A stretch of 64,000 bases of DNA from Oscillospiraceae bacterium (GCA_016296505.1 JAEDJD010000009.1:24718-88717); one strand, 5' to 3'; positions 41,995 through 51,717 are shown, counted from the stretch's first letter. Program-made: numbers and translations. Notes: a model not told the origin generated them from the letters alone.

Positions 41995-44790
41995 TCACTC
42001 TATTTTGCTGCCGTTTGAGGCGAGCTTGAGCTTCCATTCAGTCAGCTCCTGCGGCGTCATGATGACCTTACGCGGCTTTGCGCCCTCGGAGGGTCCGATG
42101 ATACCGCGCTGCTCCATTTCATCGACAATACGCGCCGCCTTTGCATAGCCGAGCCGCAGCCGGCGTTGGAGCGCGGTTGTCGAGAGCTGTCCGGCGTCAA
42201 CGGCAAGCTCTGACGCTTTGAGAATCAGCGCCTCGTCGCCGCTCAGTTCCGCAGTTCCGTCGTCGGCAGATTTCTCGCCCTTACTCACAGGCATTGCCTG
42301 CTCGATCGCCTGCGAAATTTCTGAATCGTATTCGCTTTGGCAGTTGGATTTCAGGAATGACGCAACAGCCTCTACCTCGCTGTCCGAGACAAAGCAGCCT
42401 TGTACGCGCTTCGGCTCGCGCCAGCCGTTCGGATAAAACAGAAGGTCGCCGTTGCCGAGCAGCGTTTCCGCGCCGGTCGTATCGAGAATGGTACGGGAAT
42501 CCACAGCGGATTTCACGCTCATACCGATACGGCTCGGAACATTGGATTTAATCAGTCCTGTAATGACGTCGACGGTCGGGCGCTGCGTTGCGATAATCAG
42601 ATGAATACCCGCCGCACGCGCTTTCTGTGCAATGCGGATGACGGAGGATTCGACCTCTTTGCCGCAGGACATCATCAAATCTGCGAACTCATCTATAATA
42701 ATGACGATCTGGGGCAGCTTTTTCATTTCCGGATGCTTTTCCGCAACCGCATTATAGCCTTTCAGATCACGGACGCCGTACTCGGCGCAAAGCATATATC
42801 TGCGTTCCATTTCGAGCACTGCCCAATTCAGCGCACCGGCAGCCTTCTGGGGCTGTGTGATAACGTGATCGAGCAGATTCGGAATACCGTCATAGGGCTG
42901 GAATTCAACGACCTTCGGATCAATCAGAATCAGGCGCACTTCCTTCGGCGTGGAATGATACAGAATGCTCATGATAATCGAATTTGTGCAGACGGATTTG
43001 CCGGAGCCGGTTGTACCGGCGATAATCATATGCGGCATTTTGGAGATGTCACCGAGGATCACATTGCCGTCAATGTCCTTGCCGACCGCAAAGGTCAGCT
43101 TGCTCTGCGATTCCCGAAAATCCGCAGATTCGAGAATTTCACGCAGAGATACCATGTCTTTATGGTTATTCGGCACTTCCACGCCGACTGCAGGCTTGCC
43201 CGGAATCGGCGCTTCAATACGAACGGATTTGCCGCCGAGATTGAGTCCGATATCGTCTGCCAGCGCGGTGATTTTCGCAATCTTGACGCCGGCGGCAGGC
43301 TGAATCTCATAGCGTGTCACACTCGGACCGCGGCGGATGCCTGTGATGCGCACCTGTACGCCGAAGCTCGCGAGTGTTTCGACAAGCAGCTTGCCTTTTT
43401 CGCGCAGTTCCATGGATTTATCCGCGTCGTTTGCAGAGTTGTCCACTTGATTGAGCAGAGAGACCGGCGGCGCTGTATAGGGGATTTCGGGTTCTTCCTG
43501 ATACAAGCCCTCATCATCCGGCGCGTCCTCTGTCTGCGCGTCATTTGCCTGCCACGACAGTTGATTTGTCTGTATATCGGCGTTCTGCGCAGCCTGCTTG
43601 ACCATCGCTTCAAACTGTGCGTCTTCATCGAGCGTCGATTTGATGTTCTCGACGCCGCTGTGATGTTCGGGCGTCAGACGGTTCATTTCCGTTTCCGGAA
43701 TCGGAATGTCGTTATGGTCGAAGATCGGCACATCTACATCAATATTTTGCAGATCTTCGCGTTTGATATGGGAGAACGGTTCTCCGCTGTCTCCGCCGAG
43801 TATGAACGCGACCTCTTTCATCTGCTGTTCATCCTCGCGTCTGCGGCGGCGCGGTGTTTTGACCGGATTTTCTTCCTCATCCGGCTGAGACTGCGGCTGT
43901 ATACCCCGTTTGCTGCCGCGAATATATTTCTGTGCTTTTTCGATGATATCGGGGGCTTCTTCCTCGTCGTCGTCGTCAAAATCGTCGGCGTCGTCGTCAT
44001 CGTCCTCGTCGTAGAAATCATCGACAAAGCCCTCGTAGCCGCGTGTGGCAGCATTGACGATTCCGCGCCACATCCAGACAAACGGCTTCGCAATGACTTC
44101 GAGCATTTCGACAATGCCGCGGTTGGTCAGCAGCATGATCAGGACAATGACAATCAGCAAAACGACAATCCGTGCGCCAATGACGTCGAATGCCGCGACA
44201 AGCGGTACCACGATTACGCCGGAGATCAATCCGCCGCCGCGAAATGTCTTTCCGTTTTCAAAGAGCAGCTGCACGGACTGCTGAAAGCCGATCTGGGCGC
44301 CGGTTACGGGGTCGATACCCAGCAGGGGATCGCCAAAGAATACTTGTACGAGCGAACTGACAAAGAGCGTCAGCAGAATGCCCCAGATGGCTCTGCCGGA
44401 CGCCAGACGGCTGCGGTCTTGTCCGATCAGATAGCCCGTATAGATCAGGATTGCCGGAACGAAAATGACGCCGACTCCGAATATGCCAAGCAGCGTTTCA
44501 TGGAGTATCAGCCAGAACTTGCCGCCCGGAACAACCGCGAGCGCTGCCGCCAGAATACCGCCTGCGAAAAGCAGTACCGAACGTATCTGATTGGTTGGCG
44601 ATTTCGGCGCCGGAGCCGAGAGCTTGGAATCTGTTTTGGCAGGCTTTGCGGGCGCTGTTGTCGTGATACGGCGGGACGCGGTTGCTTTGCGCGGCGCGGG
44701 CTTCGGCGCGTCTTTGGACGCAGCTTTCGGTGCGTTTTTTTGCGTTGTCTTTTTTGCGCCGGTCTTTCCGGCTGCTTTCTTTTCTGCCAT
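41995..44790 (-). CDS. FtsK/SpoIIIE DNA translocase
   Basis: 931 residues. A Lys/Ala/Pro-rich basic N-terminus (~60 residues), four transmembrane helices (about 70-225), a highly acidic linker ('DDDDDADDFDDDDEEE' near 270), a RecA-like motor with Walker A 'GTTGSGKSV' and 'IIIDEFADLMM', and the C-terminal winged-helix gamma domain ('RRLRLGYAKAARIVDEME'). It pumps chromosome across the septum. In a spore former it could be SpoIIIE or vegetative SftA/FtsK; having membrane helices favours SpoIIIE/FtsK. Confidence 0.95.
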   Translation of the reverse strand: MAEKKAAGKTGAKKTTQKNAPKAASKDAPKPAPRKATASRRITTTAPAKPAKTDSKLSAPAPKSPTNQIRSVLLFAGGILAAALAVVPGGKFWLILHETLLGIFGVGVIFVPAILIYTGYLIGQDRSRLASGRAIWGILLTLFVSSLVQVFFGDPLLGIDPVTGAQIGFQQSVQLLFENGKTFRGGGLISGVIVVPLVAAFDVIGARIVVLLIVIVLIMLLTNRGIVEMLEVIAKPFVWMWRGIVNAATRGYEGFVDDFYDEDDDDDADDFDDDDEEEAPDIIEKAQKYIRGSKRGIQPQSQPDEEENPVKTPRRRRREDEQQMKEVAFILGGDSGEPFSHIKREDLQNIDVDVPIFDHNDIPIPETEMNRLTPEHHSGVENIKSTLDEDAQFEAMVKQAAQNADIQTNQLSWQANDAQTEDAPDDEGLYQEEPEIPYTAPPVSLLNQVDNSANDADKSMELREKGKLLVETLASFGVQVRITGIRRGPSVTRYEIQPAAGVKIAKITALADDIGLNLGGKSVRIEAPIPGKPAVGVEVPNNHKDMVSLREILESADFRESQSKLTFAVGKDIDGNVILGDISKMPHMIIAGTTGSGKSVCTNSIIMSILYHSTPKEVRLILIDPKVVEFQPYDGIPNLLDHVITQPQKAAGALNWAVLEMERRYMLCAEYGVRDLKGYNAVAEKHPEMKKLPQIVIIIDEFADLMMSCGKEVESSVIRIAQKARAAGIHLIIATQRPTVDVITGLIKSNVPSRIGMSVKSAVDSRTILDTTGAETLLGNGDLLFYPNGWREPKRVQGCFVSDSEVEAVASFLKSNCQSEYDSEISQAIEQAMPVSKGEKSADDGTAELSGDEALILKASELAVDAGQLSTTALQRRLRLGYAKAARIVDEMEQRGIIGPSEGAKPRKVIMTPQELTEWKLKLASNGSKIE

Positions 44791-44846
44791 GATTGCACCT
44801 TTCTTTCGTATAGAATTATGCTTGGGGTTTCGCGGATTTCATATGC

Positions 44847-45677
44847 TTACGCTCTTGCAAAGAAAATCCAGTAGCCGAATGTGAAGATGCTGACGAGCAG
44901 CGTGTAAATCGAGAATACGATGAAATTATCGGACTTAATCAGCCACTTGACAAGCTTGATTGCCAGAACGCCGACCACTGCCGCAGCGACAAAGCCGATC
45001 AGCGACGCCAGAACATTGACCTCGATCGTACCTTCAAGCGCATCCTTCAGCTCAACCAGACAGCCGCCGAGAATCGCCGGAATGCCGAGGATAAAGGAAT
45101 AGCGCACGGCGGTTTCCTTTTCGAGACCGGAAAAGAGTCCGCCGGAAATGGTCGAGCCGGAACGGGATACGCCCGGAAACAGCGCGGCGCATTGGAACAG
45201 TCCGATGACAACTGCGTCCTTGACGGTAATATCGCCAGCGGTTTTCTTGGTGTTGCGGATGCGGCTTGCGAAGAACAATTCTGCGGATGTAAACAGGAAG
45301 CAGCAGCCGAGAATCGGCAGCGAGATGTTCTCAAATACGTCCTTAATCAGATAGAACGGAACAAGCAAAACAAGTGAAATGAACAGCATAAGCAGCATTC
45401 TGCGTTCGGGATTCATGTCCTTCCATTTGAATTTGCCGGTGAAAATATCCTTGATGAGCGCGAAAAATTCCTTGATCAGCGCCCAGATTGTATCGTGGAA
45501 TGCGATAAACACAGCGATCAGCGTACCGAGATGCAGGATGACGAGCAGGAATGTGCCCTCTTCCACGCTCTGTCCGGTGATTGTCTGGTAGAGCTTGAGA
45601 TGTCCGGAACTGGAGACCGGCAGAAACTCGGTCAGTCCTTGAATAATAGCCTGAAATATCGCGTCAAAAATGCTCAT
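44847..45677 (-). CDS. uppP: Undecaprenyl-diphosphatase UppP (BacA)
   Basis: 276 residues, about eight membrane helices. It recycles undecaprenyl pyrophosphate to the monophosphate lipid carrier for cell-wall synthesis and can confer bacitracin tolerance. Signatures are 'GLTEFLPVSSSGHLKL' (catalytic Glu/Ser) and 'FPGVSRSGSTISGG'. ATG 45677 follows ACAGGAGG. It has a consensus promoter (45753-45725), so it is transcribed on its own. Confidence 0.96.
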   Translation of the reverse strand: MSIFDAIFQAIIQGLTEFLPVSSSGHLKLYQTITGQSVEEGTFLLVILHLGTLIAVFIAFHDTIWALIKEFFALIKDIFTGKFKWKDMNPERRMLLMLFISLVLLVPFYLIKDVFENISLPILGCCFLFTSAELFFASRIRNTKKTAGDITVKDAVVIGLFQCAALFPGVSRSGSTISGGLFSGLEKETAVRYSFILGIPAILGGCLVELKDALEGTIEVNVLASLIGFVAAAVVGVLAIKLVKWLIKSDNFIVFSIYTLLVSIFTFGYWIFFARA

Positions 45678-45724
45678 GTGATTTCCTCCTGTTTCGGAAT
45701 TTTTTTGCATAGATATACTTTTAT

Positions 45725-45753
45725 ATCATACCACATTTTGGCTGTTCTGTCAA
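45725..45753 (-). promoter_or_regulatory. Consensus-like uppP promoter
   Basis: On the minus strand TTGACA (45753-45748), 17-base spacer, TATGAT (45730-45725), about 50 bases before the uppP start. Confidence 0.8.
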
Positions 45754-45772
45754 GGCGTTGGCGGTGCTGCCG

Positions 45773-45789
45773 GTATGCCTGCGGCATAC
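45773..45789. repeat. 7-bp inverted repeat upstream of the uppP promoter
   Basis: GTATGCC-TGC-GGCATAC, centred about 28 bases upstream of the uppP -35. It could be a regulator site. The rest of 45790-45970 holds no gene. Confidence 0.35.
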
Positions 45790-46025
45790 GAAAAAACGCC
45801 GGATTTTCACGCGGTCAGGCTGTTTGCATGGATGATCTGACGCGTATGCGCATTGCCGGTAGTCTCAATGATTTTGCCGCGGAATGATTTTTGTGATAAT
45901 GCCGAAATCAGTGCGATTGTTTTGTAACAATCCACGAAATTAACTGAAATATCTTTTTTGAACATTGCATTTATGGTATAATTTATATAATGCTGTTATA
46001 TAAAATGGAAAAGGAGATGGACATT

Positions 46026-47081
46026 TTGAAAAAAATATGTACAGTCGCAATGACCTTATGTATGCTTCTCAGCGGATGCGGCGTTTCGGAGAATTCCAAA
46101 ACCGTACCCCCTGCTGTAAAAAACACAGTGCAGTCAACGGAAAAAACGGATGCGAAGAAAACCGAAGATGCTTCTCAGGAAACAACAAAAAGTACCACCA
46201 AAAAAACAACAGCCGCAACCACCGCAGACACCGAAGTCCCTCCTGAAACAGCACCGCCTGAGCCTGTATCCGTGATTATCAGCGACAATTCGGCAGAGGT
46301 TGCCGTCAGGGAGGACGGCAGCTTCAGCGTAGATTTCGCATACGGCTGCAATATGGTGTTTCCGAAGGAGTGGGGGAACAGGGTAAAAATCCGTGATGAT
46401 ACGGTTTACGCAGTCAACTGCATGGATCCTGAATTCGGAGGCGGCGAGCTGTTTTCTGTTGACTGCCGCACGGAAGCGCCGCAATTATCCGGACATGAGC
46501 GATATCTGCTGGGAGATTCGGAGTCCGGCTATCTGTTTGCAACGGTTCCGCAGAGCGTTTCCTATGACAGCAGCAATGCCGATATGTATGCCGAATATTC
46601 AGATCTGGAAACGCATCTGGAAGGCGTGTTCACTTCTGCCGTATGCAATGCTTCACCGGCGGATTTCTCGCCTGTTTCCTTGGCGGATTATACGAATCCG
46701 CCCGATAGTCCTGATGTCGAATTGTATACAGGCACTTGGGAGGCTTATACGCAGGATTGGACAGAAGAAACCTTAGCGGAGGTTGGCGTTGTGCAGAGCT
46801 GGCCGTATCTGATTTTTTGCAGTGACGGTACGCTTGCGTATCAATGCTTCAGAACCGTCTACGAGGGAACATATATCTATAATACGAACGATGGTACTGA
46901 ATTTGCAATCGGTTTTATCAATGGTACAATTCTGATGGTTGATATCTGTCATATGGTGATGACGGTACGGGGTATGCCTGCAATCACAGAGTTAGCCCCT
47001 GACGGAGATCCTCACAATACAAATACCTGGACGTTTATGTACTGGACTGATAATCAAAAATTCGGTCTGGATGATGAATGA
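46026..47081 (+). CDS. Lipoprotein with Thr-rich linker
   Basis: 351 residues: signal peptide with lipobox 'LSGC', a Lys/Thr-rich linker (about 20-75; 'TTKSTTKKTTAATTADTEV'), and a globular C-terminal domain of ~270 residues containing 'TGTWEAYTQDWTEETLAE' (a lipocalin-like 'G.W' opening) and 'CSDGTLAYQCF'. The best start is TTG 46026, nine bases after AAGGAG; ATG 46017 overlaps that site. A TATAAT at 45977-45982 may be its -10. Function unknown; surface-anchored and monocistronic. Confidence 0.7.
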   Translation: MKKICTVAMTLCMLLSGCGVSENSKTVPPAVKNTVQSTEKTDAKKTEDASQETTKSTTKKTTAATTADTEVPPETAPPEPVSVIISDNSAEVAVREDGSFSVDFAYGCNMVFPKEWGNRVKIRDDTVYAVNCMDPEFGGGELFSVDCRTEAPQLSGHERYLLGDSESGYLFATVPQSVSYDSSNADMYAEYSDLETHLEGVFTSAVCNASPADFSPVSLADYTNPPDSPDVELYTGTWEAYTQDWTEETLAEVGVVQSWPYLIFCSDGTLAYQCFRTVYEGTYIYNTNDGTEFAIGFINGTILMVDICHMVMTVRGMPAITELAPDGDPHNTNTWTFMYWTDNQKFGLDDE

Positions 47082-47099
47082 CAAATCATATCATAAGAA

Positions 47100-47127
47100 A
47101 AAAAGCTGCGTAAATTCGCAGCTTTTT
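47100..47127. terminator. Bidirectional terminator between the lipoprotein gene and exoA
   Basis: GCTGCG (47105-47110) and CGCAGC (47117-47122) flanked by AAAA and TTTTT tracts, between two convergent genes. Confidence 0.85.
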
Positions 47128-47146
47128 CTGTCATATGACGGATGGT

Positions 47147-47923
47147 TCATGCTTCATAGGAAAGGTCGATTTGCAGCTCTAGAGGGCAGTGGTCGCTGCC
47201 GAGCGTGTCCTTATGGATCATGACATCGCCGAGGCGGTCGCTGAGCCGGTTGGAAATCAGCCAGTAGTCGATGCGCCAGCCGATATTCTTCTCACGCGCT
47301 CTGCCCATATACGACCACCATGTATATGCGTCAGTACGGTCGGGATACAATACGCGGAATGCGTCCAAAAAGCCTGCGCCGAGCAGCTCTGTCATTTTGC
47401 CGCGTTCCTCTGTCGTATAGCCAGCGTTGCCGGCGTTGGATTTCGCATTTTTCAGGTCGATCGGCTGATGCGCGACATTCAGATCGCCGCAGTAGAGGAC
47501 GGGCTTTGATTTGTCAAGCGCCTGCAAATGCGCGCGCAGGGCGTCCTCCCATTCCATCCGCAGCGGAATGCGCGCAAGATCGCGCCGGACATTCGGCACA
47601 TAGGCATTGACCAGATAAAACGTCGGATATTCCAGCGTCAATACTCTGCCCTCGTCGGATATGCCGCCCGTCTGCATTTCTCTTGTCACGGAAAGCGGTT
47701 CCCGTTTGGCAAAGACCGCCGTACCGGAATACCCCTTTTTGACTGCGCTGTTCCAGTACGCATGATAGCCTTCCGGCTTCCATGTCAGCATATCAAGCTG
47801 ATTCTCCTGCATTTTCGTTTCCTGAATGCAGAAGAAATCAGCGTCCATTGCAGCGAAAAAATCCGCAAATCCTTTTTTCTCACAGGCTCTCAGCCCGTTG
47901 ACATTCCATGTAACTGCACGCAT
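47147..47923 (-). CDS. exoA: Exodeoxyribonuclease III / AP endonuclease
   Basis: 258 residues, exonuclease-III fold. It cleaves 5' to abasic sites and trims 3' ends in base-excision repair. Motifs: 'TWNVNGLRAC', 'CIQETKMQ' (metal-binding Glu), 'YCGDLNVAHQPIDL', 'SRIDYWLISNR'-type 'WRIDYWLISN', and 'LGSDHCPLEL' (catalytic His). It starts at ATG 47923 and is followed downstream only by the terminator. Confidence 0.96.
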   Translation of the reverse strand: MRAVTWNVNGLRACEKKGFADFFAAMDADFFCIQETKMQENQLDMLTWKPEGYHAYWNSAVKKGYSGTAVFAKREPLSVTREMQTGGISDEGRVLTLEYPTFYLVNAYVPNVRRDLARIPLRMEWEDALRAHLQALDKSKPVLYCGDLNVAHQPIDLKNAKSNAGNAGYTTEERGKMTELLGAGFLDAFRVLYPDRTDAYTWWSYMGRAREKNIGWRIDYWLISNRLSDRLGDVMIHKDTLGSDHCPLELQIDLSYEA

Positions 47924-47948
47924 TTGTTACCTCTTATCGCTTTTGATT

Positions 47949-49604
47949 TTACGGTTTGTAATATTTTGCCTGTGAAAACGCGACCTGTCCGCTGAACGGA
48001 TTGAATACGACATCGGAGACGCCGTCTTTGCAGATCAGGTAGCGCTGCTTATAGAACAGCGGAATGAAGCAGTAATCGGAGAGCAGCAGCGATTCAGCCT
48101 GCCGATACAGTTCTACGCAGTCTTTCAGCTCCGGCGCGGACGCGGCGCGCTCCAGAAGCCGTCGGACTGCGGCACGCTCGCTGCAGCGAAGATTGTCGTC
48201 CGAAAGAAACCGTTCCAATACGGCGGTCGCGTCATGATACGCACCGGTGACTGCATAGAGCGCAAGCACATAGTCGCCGGAAGCAATCCGCGCCTGATAT
48301 TCACGCTCCGGCACTTCCTCAATGCTGAAATGCAGATCAAGCTCAGAACCCCAGCTCTGAATCACATCATGCAGTACCGTATAATCCATCATGCCGGCGC
48401 AGACGAGAATTTTACCTTCTTCCAGTTCGGGGATACGCAGTTTGCGGAGCGCTTTGTGATAAAGCCGATCTGCTTCCGGGGGATCATAGGTCTGGTATGC
48501 GCTGTCCGCAATCAGTTCGCGGCAGCTTTTGTTCAGAAGCCGTACCGCTGGCGGCAGAATTCCGCACGCTGGCTGGATATCCGGTTCACAGTCCGGAAAG
48601 ACGCTGCGATCAAGCGTCATTGCCATTGCGCCGAGCACATTTTCATTTGCAAAATGAGAATCCGGATTTGCAATCAGTCCGAGCGTCAGACTGTATGCGC
48701 TTTCCGCATGATAATTTGCGCTGTTGATCAGCGTATTCTGCGTACTCACATAGCAGTCTGCAACGCCGTTCGTGAAGATTTTCGCTGCGTCCGCGTCTGT
48801 TTTTTCGATGAAGAAGTTCAGGTCGGTCGGGAGAACGCGTTCCACCTGATGATTCAGCAGATTTCTGGTGAGCTGAATGACATTATACTTTCCGTATTCG
48901 TCGTATAGCCAGCGATTCATGGAAAAACTGCCGTTCCCGATGATGGATTCCTCATCGAGACCATATCTGCCCTTGGTGCTTTCAAAATACGCCTGATTGC
49001 AGGGGAGTGCGGCGCAGGACGTCAGCAGCAGCAGAAAGCCGCTGTTCGGATAATCCAGCGTGAATTCCAGTTCATAGTCTGAAATCGCTTTTACGCCGAG
49101 CTGCGAGGGCGAAAGACTATGATCGAGTATTTTCCGCGCGTTGGCAAGACACGAAAATGCAGCCGCATTCGGTGCGTCGTAGTTGAAATCGAACAGACGG
49201 CGAAATGCAAATTCAAAGTCGTGCGCCGTCACTGCAACGGCAGCCGCCTTGCCGAAGGTTTTTTCCTCATCCGGTTCGTCGCCGAACGCCTGATACCAGT
49301 AGGAATCCTGCCGGAGCTGAAAGACATAGCGCTTTTGGTCCTCGGAAATCTGATAGGATTCTGCAACGCCGTTTTGCAGTGCGCCGTTGGCGTCCAGTAC
49401 AAGCAGTCCCTCAAACAGATTGGTCAGAACAGTCATGGCGGAATCGTTTTCGGCAAGCTGCGGATCGAGCGTATCGGGATTGCCGACGAGCGTATAGGAA
49501 AATGAATGTCCTGCGCCCTTTATGACGTTTTCGTCGTCGCCGCAGCCGCAGCAGAACGAAAGCGTAAGCAGCAGCGCAAGCAGGAGTGCAAGCGTTCTGT
49601 GCAT
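47949..49604 (-). CDS. Oligopeptide-binding ABC lipoprotein (OppA-like)
   Basis: 551 residues: signal peptide with lipobox-type 'SFCCGC', then a family-5 extracellular solute-binding domain ('LVGNPDTLDPQLAENDSAM', 'NLFEGLLVLDANG', 'VTAHDFEFAFRRLFD', 'YCFIPLFYKQRYLI'). It should capture peptides for import, but no permease or ATPase genes adjoin it, so it may work with a distant transporter. Start ATG 49604 follows AGAAAGG; further upstream Met codons overlap the cytidine deaminase end. Confidence 0.85.
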   Translation of the reverse strand: MHRTLALLLALLLTLSFCCGCGDDENVIKGAGHSFSYTLVGNPDTLDPQLAENDSAMTVLTNLFEGLLVLDANGALQNGVAESYQISEDQKRYVFQLRQDSYWYQAFGDEPDEEKTFGKAAAVAVTAHDFEFAFRRLFDFNYDAPNAAAFSCLANARKILDHSLSPSQLGVKAISDYELEFTLDYPNSGFLLLLTSCAALPCNQAYFESTKGRYGLDEESIIGNGSFSMNRWLYDEYGKYNVIQLTRNLLNHQVERVLPTDLNFFIEKTDADAAKIFTNGVADCYVSTQNTLINSANYHAESAYSLTLGLIANPDSHFANENVLGAMAMTLDRSVFPDCEPDIQPACGILPPAVRLLNKSCRELIADSAYQTYDPPEADRLYHKALRKLRIPELEEGKILVCAGMMDYTVLHDVIQSWGSELDLHFSIEEVPEREYQARIASGDYVLALYAVTGAYHDATAVLERFLSDDNLRCSERAAVRRLLERAASAPELKDCVELYRQAESLLLSDYCFIPLFYKQRYLICKDGVSDVVFNPFSGQVAFSQAKYYKP

Positions 49605-49642
49605 GAGATTTGCCTTTCTGTTTATCATCATCATAGTATTGG

Positions 49643-50230
49643 TCAAAGAGAGAATGCGTGCGGGAGCAGACCGCCGAGCAGATATACGCCGTCTGCGAGA
49701 ATCACCGGAAATTCCGGCGGACAGAATTCGCTGAGTACCTGCCGGCAGATGCCGCAGGGACAGCAGGGCGTTTGGGCTTCGGTATCATCCTCGTCGCCGC
49801 CTGCGATTGCGATTGCCGTAAATCCGGTTTCTCCGGCGGAAATTGCCGCGCAGATCGCAGCGCGTTCGGCGCAGATGCCTGCGGGATAGGACGCATTCTC
49901 GATATTGACGCCGAGATAAACCTGACCGGACGCCGCAACAAGCGCCGCCCCGACCTGAAAGCCGGAATATTTGGCATACGCCTTGTCGCGCACGGCTTTT
50001 GCGATTTCGAGCAGTGCACGGGATTCGTCGTCCAGCGGCAGTACCTCATGCAGATCGAGTGCTGGTTTTTTCTGTGTATTCCGCGTTCTGAAGCTGTGCG
50101 GAACAGATCTGGTTGTTCCGATCGGACGGATCAGCTTATTGCTGTCGTCCAGCGGCAGCTTGAATGTATCGTCCGCTTCTTCTTCGTTCGGAAAAAGGAA
50201 CTGCTTCAGAAGATCGAATAGCTTTGACAC
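49643..50230 (-). CDS. cdd: Cytidine deaminase with N-terminal extension
   Basis: 195 residues. The C-terminal ~130 residues are a canonical tetrameric cytidine deaminase: 'YSGFQVGAALV', 'NIENASYPAGICAERAAI' (C-A-E zinc and catalytic Glu) and 'PCCPCGICRQVL'. It hydrolyses cytidine and deoxycytidine to uridine forms. About 60 extra N-terminal residues ('KLFDLLKQFLFPNEEEADD') have no match I recognise. The GTG at 50230 is chosen for AGAGG 9 bases upstream; an ATG further up lacks a site. Confidence 0.92.
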   Translation of the reverse strand: MSKLFDLLKQFLFPNEEEADDTFKLPLDDSNKLIRPIGTTRSVPHSFRTRNTQKKPALDLHEVLPLDDESRALLEIAKAVRDKAYAKYSGFQVGAALVAASGQVYLGVNIENASYPAGICAERAAICAAISAGETGFTAIAIAGGDEDDTEAQTPCCPCGICRQVLSEFCPPEFPVILADGVYLLGGLLPHAFSL

Positions 50231-50312
50231 GTAAAATCGCCTCTTTTCTTGGTTGATTGTTCGTTCACATTTCATCGCCGCACAAATATCAACAGAGATT
50301 TTTGTGCAAAAC

Positions 50313-50346
50313 AGCAAGCCGAAAAAACTTGCCTTTTCGGCTTGCT
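50313..50346. terminator. Terminator of ackA
   Basis: AGCAAGCCGAAAA (50313-50325) pairs with TTTTCGGCTTGCT (50334-50346), a 13-bp stem. It lies past the ackA stop on the minus strand and upstream of the deaminase gene. Confidence 0.75.
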
Positions 50347-50353
50347 GCGTGCT

Positions 50354-50381
50354 ATAATATATATATATTTTTTTTTTTTTT
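50354..50381. repeat. (TA)n followed by a T14 homopolymer
   Basis: TATAATATATATATAT then fourteen T residues (50368-50381) between ackA and its terminator. It is prone to length change and to sequencing error. Confidence 0.8.
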
Positions 50382-50417
50382 GTTTACAGGATTCCGGATT
50401 GCTCTGGATTTTCTGGA

Positions 50418-51617
50418 TTACTTGGAGATCAGCGCGAGCGTATCTCTTGCGATCAGCAGTTCCTCATTTGTCGGAACAACCCAGACCTCGGTTTTGGAAT
50501 CCGGTGTGGAGAGCTTCTGGAGCGTGCCGTGAGTTGCCTTGTTCAGATCACTGTCGATCTGGATGCCGAAGTATTCCATATTTGCGCAGACTCGTTCGCG
50601 GACTTCCCATGAATTCTCGCCGATACCGCCGGTGAACAGAACTGCGTCTACGCCGTTCATTGCAGCGGTGTATGCGCCGATGTAACGCTGAATCTCATAT
50701 GCGAGCATCTCGCTTGCGAGGACTGCGCGCTTGTCGCCTTTTGCGGCAGCCGCGGTGATCTCGCGGTTATCAGAGGAGATGCCGGAAATACCGAGAAAAC
50801 CGGATTTTTTGTTCATATACTGGCTCATCTCGTCCGGTGTGAAGTGATGCTTATCGGCAACGTAGGTGACTGCGGACGGATCAATCGCGCCGCAGCGAGT
50901 GCCCATGAGGATACCGTCAAGCGGTGTGAAGCCCATCGAGGTGTCGATGCACTTTCCGCCCTTTATGGCTGTGATTGAGGAACCGTTGCCGAGGTGGCAG
51001 GATACAATCTTCAGATCCTCGATATTCTTTCCCATTGCCTCTGCGAGCGCAGCGGAAACAAAGCGGTGCGAGGTGCCGTGGAAGCCGTACTTACGGACAT
51101 GATACTGCTCATAATCCTCGTAGGGCAGCGCAAACATATATGCCTTGGGCGGCATGGTCTGATGGAACGCGGTATCAAAGACGACAACCTGCGGCGTGGT
51201 GCTCGGAATGACGGCGGTGCAGGCGCGGAGTGCGAGCGCGTGCGCATGGTTATGAACCGGCGCAAGTTCGCGAAGCTCGTCGATCTTGTCGATGATCTCC
51301 GGCGTGACGAGGCAAGGCTTATCAAAGACCTCGGCACCCTGAACGATACGGTGACCGACTGCGGAAATTTCATCCATAGACTTGATCACGGCAGCGTCGC
51401 CGGTGGTCAGAACCTCGACAAGCTTTTCAAACGCTTCGGTATGCGTCGGGAAATTGTAGTCTACGTCCACGGTTCTGCCGTCGGCAGTCTTGTGGGAGAT
51501 GTGGCCGTCGATGCCGATGCGGTCGCAGTTACCCTTGGCAAGAACGCCTTCATCCTCCATATTGATGAGCTGATACTTCAGCGAGGAGCTTCCGGCGTTC
51601 ACTACGAGAATTAACAT
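50418..51617 (-). CDS. ackA: Acetate kinase
   Basis: 399 residues. It makes ATP and acetate from acetyl phosphate and ADP, the terminal step of acetate fermentation. Signatures are 'LVVNAGSSSLKYQL' (phosphate loop), 'KYGFHGTSHRFV', 'HLGNGSSI', 'GGIGENSWEVRE' and the C-terminal 'EELLIARDTLALI'. The usual partner, phosphotransacetylase, is not adjacent. Consensus-type promoter at 51717-51689. Divergent from tmcAL, which consumes acetate. Confidence 0.97.
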   Translation of the reverse strand: MLILVVNAGSSSLKYQLINMEDEGVLAKGNCDRIGIDGHISHKTADGRTVDVDYNFPTHTEAFEKLVEVLTTGDAAVIKSMDEISAVGHRIVQGAEVFDKPCLVTPEIIDKIDELRELAPVHNHAHALALRACTAVIPSTTPQVVVFDTAFHQTMPPKAYMFALPYEDYEQYHVRKYGFHGTSHRFVSAALAEAMGKNIEDLKIVSCHLGNGSSITAIKGGKCIDTSMGFTPLDGILMGTRCGAIDPSAVTYVADKHHFTPDEMSQYMNKKSGFLGISGISSDNREITAAAAKGDKRAVLASEMLAYEIQRYIGAYTAAMNGVDAVLFTGGIGENSWEVRERVCANMEYFGIQIDSDLNKATHGTLQKLSTPDSKTEVWVVPTNEELLIARDTLALISK

Positions 51618-51688
51618 GATTCAATCTTCCTTTCGATTTTTAAAGGTATTGCAGACGTCCGAAAACCGGACGGTCTTTTGCACCTCTT

Positions 51689-51717
51689 ATTATACACGAA
51701 ATCTCGGCAAGTTGCAA
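51689..51717 (-). promoter_or_regulatory. ackA promoter
   Basis: On the minus strand TTGCAA (51717-51712), 17-base spacer, TATAAT (51694-51689), about 70 bases before the ackA ATG. Confidence 0.75.

Noticed and set aside
42400..44874. An 824-codon open frame antisense to ftsK/spoIIIE
   Set aside because: It is the shadow of a biased-codon gene: no ribosome site, no recognisable domain, and the ftsK frame has clear Walker and gamma-domain motifs.
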